DNA of 64,000 nt from the NCBI RefSeq assembly GCF_016117655.1, contig NZ_CP064936.1, positions 1,860,001 through 1,924,000 on the forward strand, given 5' to 3'. The stretch is from Treponema peruense. GTDB lineage: Bacteria; Spirochaetota; Spirochaetia; Treponematales; Treponemataceae. Numbering within the stretch: position 1 is the stretch's first letter; the number at the start of each line of letters is the position of its first letter. Positions 23,884 through 32,301 of this stretch are shown here, one piece after another. Under the pieces are notes generated by a model that did not search any database, was not told where the DNA came from, and saw nothing but the letters and a program-made list of their open reading frames with translations. The translations under genes were made by a program, and so were the position numbers.

Positions 23884-23918
23884 GTTAAAATACTAATATA
23901 ATCACAGTTTACAGTCAA
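23884..23918 (-). promoter_or_regulatory. Consensus promoter giving a leaderless mRNA for the membrane protein
   Basis: Minus-strand TTGACT (23918-23913), 17 bp, TAGTAT (23895-23890), then six bases to ATG (23883-23881). No ribosome-binding site fits in the remaining space. Its -35 box shares a base with that of the divergent marR promoter. Confidence 0.7.
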
Positions 23919-23943
23919 CAAAAAAATATGCTAGACTTTACGA
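23908..23943 (+). promoter_or_regulatory. marR promoter, predicted leaderless
   Basis: TTTACA (23908-23913), 18 bp, TAGACT (23932-23937), then six bases to ATG 23944. No Shine-Dalgarno sequence is present. It is back-to-back with the divergent promoter of the membrane protein, so one bound regulator could control both. Confidence 0.55.
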
Positions 23944-24399
23944 ATGGAATATTCAGTTTCGTCAGTTTTATCGCTTATTTCCCACATACACGCGGCCAGT
24001 GCCGATTTTACCAACAAAATGCTTTCAGAAAAAGCACCTTTTGTTTCATCACACGGCTTTATACTCTTTCAGCTTGCAAACAGCGGCTCTCTCTCTATGG
24101 GAGAAATTGCCCGCCGCATAAACAGGGACAAGTCGACCACAACTGTTTTAATAAGAAAACTGTGCGACGAAGGGCTCGTAACTTCAGAATCAGGTACAAA
24201 AGACAGCCGTACAAAATACATTTCACTGACAGAAAAAGGCCGCGAATACAATTCATTTACTTCATCAATCTCCAGGGAACTGCTGTCTGTCTGCTACAAA
24301 AATTTTTCTGAAGAAGAAAAGCAGACTCTTCTTTCACTGCTGCTCAAAATGTCAGAAAACGTAGATTCAGCAAAGAAAGAACGGTTGACATTAGTTTGA
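23944..24399 (+). CDS. MarR-family transcriptional regulator
   Basis: 151 residues with a winged helix: SHGFILFQLANSGSLSMGEIARRINRDKSTTTVLIRKLCDEGLVTSESG (helix-turn-helix, about 38-85) and the wing KDSRTKYISLTEKGRE. Dimerisation helices flank it on both sides. It is the probable local regulator of the divergent membrane protein and/or the BMP transporter operon that starts 30 bp downstream. That operon has its own TTGACA promoter inside the end of this gene. The effector is unknown. The ATG lacks a Shine-Dalgarno sequence. Confidence 0.9.
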   Translation: MEYSVSSVLSLISHIHAASADFTNKMLSEKAPFVSSHGFILFQLANSGSLSMGEIARRINRDKSTTTVLIRKLCDEGLVTSESGTKDSRTKYISLTEKGREYNSFTSSISRELLSVCYKNFSEEEKQTLLSLLLKMSENVDSAKKERLTLV

Positions 24400-24413
24400 G
24401 ATAAAACTATATT
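24385..24413 (+). promoter_or_regulatory. Sigma70 promoter of the BMP transporter operon
   Basis: TTGACA (24385-24390), exactly 17 bp, TATATT (24408-24413), overlapping the stop of marR. A GGGGG ribosome-binding site follows before ATG 24430. This is the closest match to the housekeeping consensus in the window. Confidence 0.75.
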
Positions 24414-24429
24414 TTTCTCTGGGGGAAAT

Positions 24430-25456
24430 ATGAAATTCGCAGTTCTTAAATACATTTTTTCAAAAAAAATTCCGGCAATACTGGTTTCTCTTGCAGTAAT
24501 AAACCTTTTCGTACTGTCATCGTGTTCAGCAAAAAAAGACAAATCTGAATATTCAATTGCAGTATACATTCCCGGAATAATGGCCGACTCTGCAATCTAC
24601 GCAAATCTTGCAGAAGGAGTAAAGGAAGCTGTTCAGGAATACAATGCAGTTTCAGAAAAAAAAGCTTCGGTTACCGTTTCAGAAGCTGGAACAAACCAGG
24701 CAGAATGGGGAACAAAACTTACAGCCCTTGCCGCAACAAAAAAAATTCGATGTAATAATTTCGTCAAACCCTTCCCTTCCCGAAATTGCAGAGCCGGTAA
24801 GCAGAATGTTCCCGGAACAGAAGTTCATCTTTCTGGATGCGGCTGTTTCAGGCAACAAAAATATGGCGGCAGTAAGCTACAACCAAAAGGAACAGGCATA
24901 TCTTTCGGGGTACATTGCAGGCCTTTTTTCAAAGACAAAACGCGTAGGTCTCATTGCAGCCCAGGAATATCCTGTAATGAATGAAGTACTCATGCCTTGC
25001 TTTGCAAAGGGTGCTTCTGACGCCGTTCCTGAAACCGTCTGTGACTTCAGAATTGTAGGAAACTGGTACGATGCTTCAAAAGGTGCCGAAATTACAAAAG
25101 CCATGGCTTTTTCGGGAACAGACGTAATTCTTCCAATCTGCGGCGGTGCTTCAAGAGGGGTTATTTCTGCTGCAAAGGAACTGGGCATTCACCTTGTATG
25201 GTTTGACGAAAATGCATTTTCAAAAGCACCGGGAACAATCATTTCTTCATGCCTGGTTCTTCAGAAAAAAGCCGCAAAAGAAACTGCACTTGACTACCTT
25301 AACGGAAAGATTTTATGGGGACAGACGCGCACAGTAGGTTTTTCAGACGGATACATTGAATTTGTAAGGGATGACCCGCTTTATGAAAGTTCTGTAAGCC
25401 CCTCGATAAGGGAAAAAATGGACGTTCTCATAGAGTCACTTTCAGAAAGCAACTGA
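24430..25456 (+). pseudogene. BMP-family (PnrA/RfuA-like) lipoprotein, frameshifted at an A8 tract
   Basis: Two overlapping frames together encode one substrate-binding lipoprotein of about 341 residues. Frame 1 (from ATG 24430) gives a signal peptide with lipobox LSSC, then SIAVYIPGIMADSAIYANLAEG and on to ALAATKK. Frame 2 continues with FDVIISSNPSLPEIAEPV to the stop at 25454-25456. The switch lies exactly at the A8 run 24738-24745: removing one A restores a continuous BMP-domain protein, while as written translation runs out of frame to 24984. Everything else (ribosome-binding site, promoter, downstream partners overlapping by one base) looks functional. It could be a sequencing error, a recent mutation, phase variation or slippage-rescued. 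The ligand is probably a nucleoside or riboflavin. Confidence 0.85.
24738..24745 (+). repeat. A8 homopolymer at the frameshift point
   Basis: Eight consecutive A residues in the codon context ACA-AAA-AAA-ATT. Seven would keep the lipoprotein frame open. Runs of this kind are prone to replication and transcription slippage. Confidence 0.9.
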
Positions 25457-26874
25457 TGGAACTTTGCATTCAGGATTTATCAAAAAAATACACGCTTAAA
25501 ACTGCCCTCGACGGAATAACTATTACGTTCGGAGGGTCAAAAATCCATGCGATTCTTGGAGAAAACGGAGCGGGAAAATCAACCCTTGTTTCGATTCTTT
25601 CGGGAAGCCTTTCACCTTCAGGCGGAAAAATCTTTATTGACGGAATACAGACGCACTTTGTTTCTGCTGCAGACGCAATGTCAAAAGGAATATATATTGT
25701 ACGCCAGCGTCCGGTTCTTGCAGAAAATCTTACTGTACTGCAAAATATTCTTCTGGGAACAGGAATCTTTACCGGTAAAAAAAAGACAGAAAAAATCAAA
25801 AAGCAGCTTGCAGAAATTGACCCGGGTATTGTTCCGGATGAAAAAATAAAAAATCTTGGCGGAAATAGACGCTTTTACACTTCACTTGCGGCAGCCCTTA
25901 TTTACGAACCAAAATGCCTTATTCTTGATGAACCTTCTGCCTTTCTTGATAAAGAGGAAAGGGAAAAACTTTACAAACTTCTGAAAACCCTTGCGCAAAA
26001 AGGAATGTGCATAATTGTAATAACCCACAGCCGTGCCGAAGCCGCAGCCAACGCAGATACAGTAACGGTTCTTAATGAAGGAAAACTGTCGCACTTTTAC
26101 GCCAGGGCTTCGGATTCTCTGGCAGACAGGAATTTTTTTACAGAAAAATCCGCGCAAATTGTTCAGCAGACAAACAGCGGAACGCAACACAAAATCTGTC
26201 TGGAAATAAGCGGCTTTTCATGCAGACCAAAAAACCGCCCTCCGGTAACAGACGCAGGGTTGCAGGCATACTACGGTGAAATATGTGCAGTTACATCGCC
26301 GGGTGACTCTTCTCTAAAAACATTTGAAGATGCTCTCTGCGGAATGGAAAAAGACGGCCTTTCAGGAACGGTTTCATTCTTTTCAGCTCAGCAGAAAAAA
26401 ACTGCGATAAAAGCAGCAGACCTTACCCCCTGTTTCCTTAGAAAAAACGGAACTGCCGTTATTCCGTCCGACAAAACATACAGGGCTTCAAACCCGTCGC
26501 TTACAGTCGCAGAAATGCTTTCTGTGTACACAAAAAAAGATGCAGAAGAAAAAGCGCTTGACCTTATAAAAGACGCAGCCATAGAAATCACCCCGCAGCA
26601 GAGTGTTTCTGACCTTAGCGGTGGAATGCTCCAGAGACTCATTCTTGCACGCGAGCTTTCTACAAACCCAAGTCTTGTAATAATGTGCAACCCCATGCAG
26701 GGACTTGATGCTGCGTCACAGAAACGCCTGTGTGAAAGAATTCTTTCCCTCGTTTCAGATAAAAAAGCCGTAATTCTCATTGGAGCAGAAGATTTTCCGC
26801 TTACTTTGTGTTCCCGCGTATATACTCTTGAAAGCGGTATCCTTAAACTTTCTTTTTCAAAACAGGCAGGCTAA
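25456..26874 (+). CDS. ABC transporter ATP-binding protein, duplicated (BMP/nucleoside type)
   Basis: 472 residues with two ATPase halves, as in sugar and nucleoside importers (RbsA/YufO type). Half 1 has the Walker A GENGAGKST (about residue 34), a weak signature NLGGNRR and Walker B CLILDEPSAFLD (about 156). Half 2 lacks a normal Walker A but has LSGGMLQRLILARELS and VIMCNPMQGLD, which is common in this family, where the second half is structural. The start overlaps the lipoprotein stop by one base (TGATG). It couples ATP hydrolysis to uptake through the two following permeases. Confidence 0.9.
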   Translation: MELCIQDLSKKYTLKTALDGITITFGGSKIHAILGENGAGKSTLVSILSGSLSPSGGKIFIDGIQTHFVSAADAMSKGIYIVRQRPVLAENLTVLQNILLGTGIFTGKKKTEKIKKQLAEIDPGIVPDEKIKNLGGNRRFYTSLAAALIYEPKCLILDEPSAFLDKEEREKLYKLLKTLAQKGMCIIVITHSRAEAAANADTVTVLNEGKLSHFYARASDSLADRNFFTEKSAQIVQQTNSGTQHKICLEISGFSCRPKNRPPVTDAGLQAYYGEICAVTSPGDSSLKTFEDALCGMEKDGLSGTVSFFSAQQKKTAIKAADLTPCFLRKNGTAVIPSDKTYRASNPSLTVAEMLSVYTKKDAEEKALDLIKDAAIEITPQQSVSDLSGGMLQRLILARELSTNPSLVIMCNPMQGLDAASQKRLCERILSLVSDKKAVILIGAEDFPLTLCSRVYTLESGILKLSFSKQAG

Positions 26875-26877
26875 AAA

Positions 26878-27747
26878 ATGTACTACCTTATGACAATGCT
26901 TACTTCAGCCGGAATTCTCATGATTGCAGGAACAGGCGCCCTTCTTTCAATAAGATGCGGTGCAATGAATCTTGGCGGCGAAGGACAAATATATGCAGGC
27001 GGTTTTGCAGGCTGCGCAGTTCTTGTCTATGTACAGGGCCCATCACCTCTGGTTTTTGCACTTGCACTGGCCGCTTCCCTTGCTTCGGGATCTCTTCTGG
27101 GACTTCTTTCTGCCCTTCTCTGGGAAAAACGCGGTGCACAGCCTCTTCTCACTTCATTTATAATTTCTGCGGCCGTTATTCCGCTTATAGACGGGTTCAT
27201 AAGCGCCTCAAAAAACACGTCGGCCACAAACATGCTGGCACTTCCTTATATAAGTGAAGTTTACAGGATGCCAAAGATAAGCCTTGTTTTATGCCCGCTT
27301 TTCTGCATTGCAGCCCGGCTTTTTCTGTACAGGACATATTCTGGAAGAAAAATGTCACTCTGGGGAAAAGCCCCGGAATTTGCATCTTACTGCGGATTTG
27401 CCTCATCTCCGTACACATATTCGTCCCTGGCGGTATCAGGAGCACTTCACGCACTTGCAGGATTTACGGCAGTCTGCATGACATATTTTACATGCCACAA
27501 AGGCTTTTACCTGGGAACAGGCTGGAACGCACTCAGTGCCGCACTTTTATCTTCGGGAAACCCGCTTATGCTTATTCCGTCATCGCTTTTTCTTGCGTGG
27601 CTTTACACTTTTGCAGACAGAATTTCACTTATGAACGGCTTTGGTTTTGACATAGGCGGAATTATCCAGGGAATTGTTCTTTTTGCAATATCCGTATTCA
27701 GCGTAAGAAGCATCAGCCAAAACAGTTCCGGCAGGAGAATAAAATGA
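26878..27747 (+). CDS. ABC transporter permease (BMP/nucleoside type), first subunit
   Basis: 289 residues, about eight or nine hydrophobic segments. The N-terminal part ILMIAGTGALLSIRCGAMNLGGEGQIYAGGFAGC matches the conserved permease stretch of BPD_transp_2 proteins (RbsC/YufP type: S-x-R-x-G-x-x-N-L-G-G-E-G). It forms the inner-membrane channel with the next gene product. The start is 3 bp after the ATPase stop and the end overlaps the second permease by 4 bp (ATGA). Confidence 0.88.
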   Translation: MYYLMTMLTSAGILMIAGTGALLSIRCGAMNLGGEGQIYAGGFAGCAVLVYVQGPSPLVFALALAASLASGSLLGLLSALLWEKRGAQPLLTSFIISAAVIPLIDGFISASKNTSATNMLALPYISEVYRMPKISLVLCPLFCIAARLFLYRTYSGRKMSLWGKAPEFASYCGFASSPYTYSSLAVSGALHALAGFTAVCMTYFTCHKGFYLGTGWNALSAALLSSGNPLMLIPSSLFLAWLYTFADRISLMNGFGFDIGGIIQGIVLFAISVFSVRSISQNSSGRRIK

Positions 27748-28580
27748 ACGCATTTCTTTCCATACTGAACATCGCGGCGCCTCTTTTACCAATGACAATA
27801 GGGGGACTGGCCAGCGAATATGCAGGAAGAATGGCTCTCTTTCTTGACGGTGCCGCCAATCTGGGGGCTTTTCTCTGCTATACTTTCACTGTTTTTACGG
27901 GAAGCCCCGTAACAGGAACACTGCTGTCCGTACTGGGCGTAGCGGCTCTGGTCTTTATTTTGGAACGGCTGGCCACGCGCCTTAAAGCAAATATGTTTCT
28001 CGCCGCGCTTGCAATGAACATTCTGTTTTCTTCGCTGATGACACTTCTTTCTTCTATTATATTCGGCACAAGGGGTGTACTTTTTTCAGAAGCGTTTGGC
28101 TTTAACCCGGCTGCGGCAAGGGGCATTACTTCGGCAGTTTGTCTGTGCGTTTCGGCAGCAATTGTATTTTTTCTTGCCTTTACAATTCCGGGCCTTGAAC
28201 TGAGAATTTCAGGCAGTGAAGCCGGTGTCCTTGAAGCCCGCGGAATAAGTGCAGACAAATACCGGTGTGCTTCGTGGGTTCTTGCAGGCGTTTGTGCTTC
28301 CCTCTGCGGTTCATGTCTTGCCATAAGAATTGATTCCTATGTTCCAGGAATTTCATCGGGACGCGGCTGGACTGCACTGGCTGCTGTTTTTCTGGGAAGA
28401 AAAAATGCTGTTTTTGCGGCTCTGTGCGTACTGCTCTTTGCTTTTGCAGAATATCTTTCGGCAAATATACAAAATATTCCGGCGTTTGCACAGTTTCCGT
28501 CATCAATACTGCTGGCGCTTCCGTATATTCTTGCAGTTATTCTTATTCTGGTTATTCCGGGAAAAAAGGACCGACAGTAG
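27744..28580 (+). CDS. ABC transporter permease (BMP/nucleoside type), second subunit
   Basis: 278 residues with multiple transmembrane helices. APLLPMTIGGLASEYAGRMALFLDGAANLGAF is the equivalent of the conserved LGGEG region in YufQ-like permeases, and GRGWTALAAVFLGRKN (about 210) is a second family hallmark. It is the last gene of the lipoprotein-ATPase-permease-permease unit. The gene order is the same as in treponemal purine-nucleoside (pnr) and riboflavin (rfu) importers, so the substrate class can be narrowed but not fixed. Confidence 0.88.
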   Translation: MNAFLSILNIAAPLLPMTIGGLASEYAGRMALFLDGAANLGAFLCYTFTVFTGSPVTGTLLSVLGVAALVFILERLATRLKANMFLAALAMNILFSSLMTLLSSIIFGTRGVLFSEAFGFNPAAARGITSAVCLCVSAAIVFFLAFTIPGLELRISGSEAGVLEARGISADKYRCASWVLAGVCASLCGSCLAIRIDSYVPGISSGRGWTALAAVFLGRKNAVFAALCVLLFAFAEYLSANIQNIPAFAQFPSSILLALPYILAVILILVIPGKKDRQ

Positions 28581-28585
28581 AAGGC

Positions 28586-28613
28586 AAAAAAAAAAGCCCG
28601 GAAGAATTTCCGG
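28586..28613 (-). terminator. Terminator of tRNA-Val
   Basis: On the minus strand CCGGAA-ATTC-TTCCGG (28613-28598), GC, then ten T residues (28595-28586). It directly follows the tRNA gene and lies between it and the convergent permease stop. Confidence 0.85.
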
Positions 28614-28621
28614 ACCTTAAG

Positions 28622-28695
28622 TGCGCGGCTTTGGAATCGAACCAAAGACCCCAAGCGTGTCATGCTTGTACTCTAACCAACTGAGCTAGTCGCGC
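28622..28695 (-). tRNA. tRNA-Val (anticodon GAC)
   Basis: 74 nt without encoded CCA. Minus-strand acceptor GCGCGAC pairs with GCCGCGC (one A-C mismatch), D stem GCTC/GAGT, anticodon stem CAAGC/GCTTG around loop ATGACAC (anticodon GAC at 34-36), T arm TTTGG-TTCGATT-CCAAA. The sequence around the anticodon resembles E. coli tRNA-Val(GAC). A consensus promoter lies upstream and a T10 terminator downstream, so it is a single-gene unit. Confidence 0.93.
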
Positions 28696-28713
28696 ATAAA
28701 ACTGATGTATATT

Positions 28714-28742
28714 ATTTTATCAGAACACGTCTTTTTGGTCAA
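28714..28742 (-). promoter_or_regulatory. tRNA-Val promoter
   Basis: Minus-strand TTGACC (28742-28737), 17 bp, TAAAAT (28719-28714), about 18 bp upstream of the mature tRNA 5' end. Confidence 0.75.
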
Positions 28743-28900
28743 GATACACACCCTCTTTTACGCTGCTTTTGTCACATTTATTCCATGGTTTTCCACTATA
28801 TATAAAGCCTTAAACAACTTAGTTTTGCAGCGCAATATTTCCATAAAAAACAAATGAATTATTTCAAATTACCATACTTTCCGGCACGCTTTTACGGGTG

Positions 28901-28912
28901 TATAATTTTGGT
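28901..28912 (+). promoter_or_regulatory. -10 box six bases before the kinase ATG (leaderless start)
   Basis: A perfect TATAAT at 28901-28906 is followed by six bases and ATG 28913. No Shine-Dalgarno sequence is present. The -35 region is poor (TTTCCG). The preceding 28743-28900 stretch is AT-rich and shows no gene. Confidence 0.55.
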
Positions 28913-30436
28913 ATGGAATACTTAATCGGCGTAGATTTGGGTACAAGCGGTACCAAGACAGTTCTTTTTGACACAAACGGAAATTCAATTGCTTCAAAAA
29001 CAATAGAATACCCACTTTACCAGCCTCAAAACGGATGGGCAGAACAGGATCCCGAAGACTGGTGGAAGGCTGCGTGCGGCGGAATGTCGGCAGTAATTTC
29101 AAAATCAGGCATAAATCCATCTGACATCAAAGGAATAGGCATAAGCGGTCAGATGCACGGTCTTGTCGTGCTGGACAAGTCAGGCGCAGTTTTAAGAAAA
29201 AGCATAATCTGGTGCGACCAGAGAACAGAAAAAGAATGTGAACAGATAACATCCCTTGTAGGTGCTGAACGTCTTATTTCCATAACTGCAAATCCAGCTC
29301 TTACGGGCTTTACTGCATCAAAAATACTCTGGGTAAGAAACCACGAGCCGCACATTTACGAAAAATGCGCGCATATTCTTTTGCCCAAAGACTATGTAAG
29401 ATACAGACTCACCGGTGAATTCGCAACAGAAGTAAGCGATGCAAGCGGAATGCAGCTTCTGGACGTTCCCGGAAGAAAATGGTCAGACGAGGTTCTGTCA
29501 AAGCTGCAGATAGACAAGTCTCTTCTGGGTACAGTGTACGAATCTCCTGAAATTACCGGCCGCATAACAAAAGAAGCCGCCGAACTTACAAAAGTCCCCG
29601 AAGGAACTCCTGTCGCAGGCGGTGCGGGAGACAATGCAGCGGCCGCAGTCGGTACAGGAACAGTAACTGACGGCACTGCATTTACTACAATCGGAACAAG
29701 CGGTGTTGTATTTGCACATACATCTTCACCTGTAATTGATCCAAAAGGAAGAGTCCACACTTTCTGCTGTGCCGTTCCCGGAGCATGGCACGTTATGGGC
29801 GTAACACAGGCTGCAGGTCTTTCACTAAGGTGGTTCAGGGACAATTTCTGTGCGGCAGAAAAAACCGTTGCAGAAAGTCTGGGCACAGATCCTTACGACA
29901 CAATGAACAAAGAAGCGCAGACTGTTCCGCCGGGATGTGACAAACTGCTGTATCTTCCCTATCTCATGGGAGAACGCACTCCGCATCTTGACCCCAACTG
30001 CCGCGGTGTTTTCTTTGGCCTTTCTGCAATGCATACACGTGCACATATGTTAAGGGCTGTAATGGAAGGCGTTGCATTCAGCCAGAGGGATTCTGCAGAT
30101 ATTATCCACGGAATGGGAGTAGACACTTCCACAATGCAGGTATGCGGTGGCGGTGCCAGAAGCGATGTCTGGAGACAGATGCTTGCCGATGTAATGAAAA
30201 CTCCTGTACTGAGAATTTCCAATACAGAAGGTCCGGCTCTTGGAGTTGCAATACTTGCAGGCACCGGAACCGGAATATACAAAAGCGTAAGTGAAGGCTG
30301 CTCTGCCGTAATAAAAATGCGCGACAAAACGGAACCGTGCGCAGAAAATTCCGCAGAGTATGAAAAGTATTATAAAATTTACAAAGAACTTTACCCTGCA
30401 CTCAAAAGCGTATACAAAGATCTTTCGCAGCTTTAG
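28913..30436 (+). CDS. xylB: Xylulokinase-like FGGY sugar kinase
   Basis: 507 residues from ATG 28913. It phosphorylates a ketopentose, probably D-xylulose, with ATP. The FGGY N-terminal phosphate-binding motif IGVDLGTSGTKTVLFD is at the very start, ISGQMHGLVVLD (about 78) is the xylulokinase signature around the substrate, and the C-terminal domain has GGGARSDVWRQMLADVMKTPV and EGPALGVAILAG. The next gene is a fucose/arabinose-type isomerase, so the kinase may act on ribulose, xylulose or fuculose made by it. The predicted mRNA is leaderless. Confidence 0.88.
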   Translation: MEYLIGVDLGTSGTKTVLFDTNGNSIASKTIEYPLYQPQNGWAEQDPEDWWKAACGGMSAVISKSGINPSDIKGIGISGQMHGLVVLDKSGAVLRKSIIWCDQRTEKECEQITSLVGAERLISITANPALTGFTASKILWVRNHEPHIYEKCAHILLPKDYVRYRLTGEFATEVSDASGMQLLDVPGRKWSDEVLSKLQIDKSLLGTVYESPEITGRITKEAAELTKVPEGTPVAGGAGDNAAAAVGTGTVTDGTAFTTIGTSGVVFAHTSSPVIDPKGRVHTFCCAVPGAWHVMGVTQAAGLSLRWFRDNFCAAEKTVAESLGTDPYDTMNKEAQTVPPGCDKLLYLPYLMGERTPHLDPNCRGVFFGLSAMHTRAHMLRAVMEGVAFSQRDSADIIHGMGVDTSTMQVCGGGARSDVWRQMLADVMKTPVLRISNTEGPALGVAILAGTGTGIYKSVSEGCSAVIKMRDKTEPCAENSAEYEKYYKIYKELYPALKSVYKDLSQL

Positions 30437-30483
30437 GGGAGACAGAAAATGGTGGCTTAAGGAACTTTCTGGAGTTCGGAATA

Positions 30484-30506
30484 TGTAAATTTCTAATACA
30501 TTTACA
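30484..30506. promoter_or_regulatory. Inverted repeat upstream of the sugar isomerase
   Basis: TGTAAAT (30484-30490) and ATTTACA (30500-30506) form a 7-bp dyad with a 9-bp spacer in the 198-bp gap between kinase and isomerase genes. It is a candidate operator for a sugar-responsive regulator that is not in this window. A nearby TTGAGG...TAACAAT could be a promoter but is weak. Confidence 0.35.
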
Positions 30507-30634
30507 CTAAAATTCAAATGTACAAATGGTTTTTGAGGGTGTAATATAGATTATCTCTAACAATCTGGTAAACTGGCTTTTTAGAGACTCACTGTATTTT
30601 TTTGGAAAGAATCCATTTTAGGAGGAAAGATTAA

Positions 30635-32137
30635 ATGGAAAAATTCACAAATATTCCCGATGTAAAACTCGGAATCATTGCAGTAAGCCGTGACTGCTTT
30701 GTCATCTCGCTGTCAGAAAAAAGGCGAGCTGCAGTTGCAAAAGCTTTCGCCGGTAAAGGAAGCATTTTTGAAGCAAAGACAACCGTAGAAAACGAAAAAG
30801 ATATGCTCAAAGCCGTAGAAGAAGTAAAGGCTGCCGGATGCAATGCACTTGTCGTTTTTCTCGGAAACTTCGGCCCCGAAACACCAGAAACTCAGATTGC
30901 GCAAAAGTTTGACGGCCCGTGCATGTTTGTAGCGGCAGCCGAAGAATCAGACAAAGATCTTATCAACGGCCGCGGTGATGCCTACTGCGGAATGCTCAAC
31001 TGCTCATACAACCTCAACCTGCGCCACATTCCGGCTGTAATTCCTGAATATCCTGTAGGAACAGCAGACGACATTGCACAGATGATAGAAGACTTCATTC
31101 CTGTTGCAAGAACAATAATAGGAATCAAAAACCTCAAAATCATCACATTCGGTTCAAGACCGCAGGACTTCTTTGCCTGCAATGCACCAATCAAGGCTCT
31201 TTATGACCTCGGTATAGAAATCCAGGAAAATTCAGAGCTTGACCTTCTTGTATCTTACAGAAACCACAAAGGGGACAGTCGCATTCCGTCAGTAATCGAA
31301 GACATGACAAAAGAACTTGGGGACGGAAACCAGTTCCCGGATCTTCTTGAAAGAATGGCTCAGTTCGAAGTAACCCTTCTTGACTGGGCTGAACAGAACA
31401 AGGGCAGCAGAAAGTATGTTGCCTTTGCTGACAAATGCTGGCCTGCATTCCCCAAAGAATTCGGATTTGAGCCCTGCTACGTAAACAGCCGCCTTGCTTC
31501 ACGCGGAATTCCAGTAGCTTGCGAAGTAGACATTTACGGTGCCCTTTCAGAATACATCGGAACCTGCGTAAGCGGAGCCCCGGTAACACTGCTTGACATA
31601 AACAATTCAGTACCGCGTGACATGTACGAAAATTCCATAAAGGGAAAATCTGCATATCCGTACACACTTCAGGATACATTCATGGCATTCCACTGCGGAA
31701 ACACACCGCTGTGCATGCTCAACAAGGCAAGCAATCCTGCAGTAAAGTACCAGCTTATCCAGAACCGTCTTCTCGAAAACGGCGGAACACCTGACTTTAC
31801 ACGCGGAACCCTTGAAGGAGACCTTCAGCCCGGAAAGATTACATTCTTCAGGCTCCAGTCTTCGGCAGACACGAAGCTCAAGGCATACATTGCCCAGGGT
31901 GAAATACTCAATGTTCCGTCAAAGTCTTTCGGCGGAATAGGAGTCTTTGCAATTCCAGAGATGGGAAGATTCTACAGGCACGTTCTTATCGGAAAACAGT
32001 ATCCGCACCACGGAGCTGTAGCTTTCGGTAACTGCGGAAAAGCTCTGTACACAATTTTCCAGTATCTTAATATCGGTGACATTGCCTACAACCAGCCCAG
32101 GGAAGTACGCTACCCTGACGAAAATCCGTTCTGCTAA
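30635..32137 (+). CDS. L-fucose/L-arabinose isomerase family protein
   Basis: 500 residues, matching sugar isomerases of the FucI/AraA fold that interconvert aldoses and ketoses using Mn2+. The likely metal ligands lie in CEVDIYGALSEYIG (about residue 297, Glu and Asp) and MAFHCGNTP (about 350, His); the N-terminal domain has VVFLGNFGPETPETQIAQKFDGP. AGGAGGAAAG gives a strong ribosome-binding site. It probably supplies the ketose used by the upstream kinase. The exact sugar cannot be read from the sequence. A terminator with unusual interleaved pairing follows. Confidence 0.83.
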   Translation: MEKFTNIPDVKLGIIAVSRDCFVISLSEKRRAAVAKAFAGKGSIFEAKTTVENEKDMLKAVEEVKAAGCNALVVFLGNFGPETPETQIAQKFDGPCMFVAAAEESDKDLINGRGDAYCGMLNCSYNLNLRHIPAVIPEYPVGTADDIAQMIEDFIPVARTIIGIKNLKIITFGSRPQDFFACNAPIKALYDLGIEIQENSELDLLVSYRNHKGDSRIPSVIEDMTKELGDGNQFPDLLERMAQFEVTLLDWAEQNKGSRKYVAFADKCWPAFPKEFGFEPCYVNSRLASRGIPVACEVDIYGALSEYIGTCVSGAPVTLLDINNSVPRDMYENSIKGKSAYPYTLQDTFMAFHCGNTPLCMLNKASNPAVKYQLIQNRLLENGGTPDFTRGTLEGDLQPGKITFFRLQSSADTKLKAYIAQGEILNVPSKSFGGIGVFAIPEMGRFYRHVLIGKQYPHHGAVAFGNCGKALYTIFQYLNIGDIAYNQPREVRYPDENPFC

Positions 32138-32141
32138 AAAA

Positions 32142-32209
32142 CCACGGACTTATATAAAACCGGAATGCAGTATGTTTGTTTAATCAACCGTGGCACTCCG
32201 GTTTTTTTT
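32142..32209 (+). terminator. Terminator with interleaved second helix
   Basis: AACCGGAATGC (32158-32168) pairs with GCACTCCGGTT (32193-32203), one mismatch, and the T tract is 32202-32209. CCACGG (32142-32147) can pair with CCGTGG (32188-32193), which lies between the two arms. The two helices therefore interleave as in an H-type pseudoknot, or exclude each other. Confidence 0.7.
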
Positions 32210-32301
32210 GTAGCCAAAGTTCTGAATTAAGTTTATAATATAGGAATAGTATCTGCGTACAGCACGCGGAACCTATTCCAATATTATATTCAGGTTGTAT
32301 T

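Noticed and set aside
26622-26730. Possible loss of ATPase function in the second half of the ABC protein
   Set aside because: Missing Walker A and an Asn at the catalytic Glu position are normal for the second domain of this transporter family.
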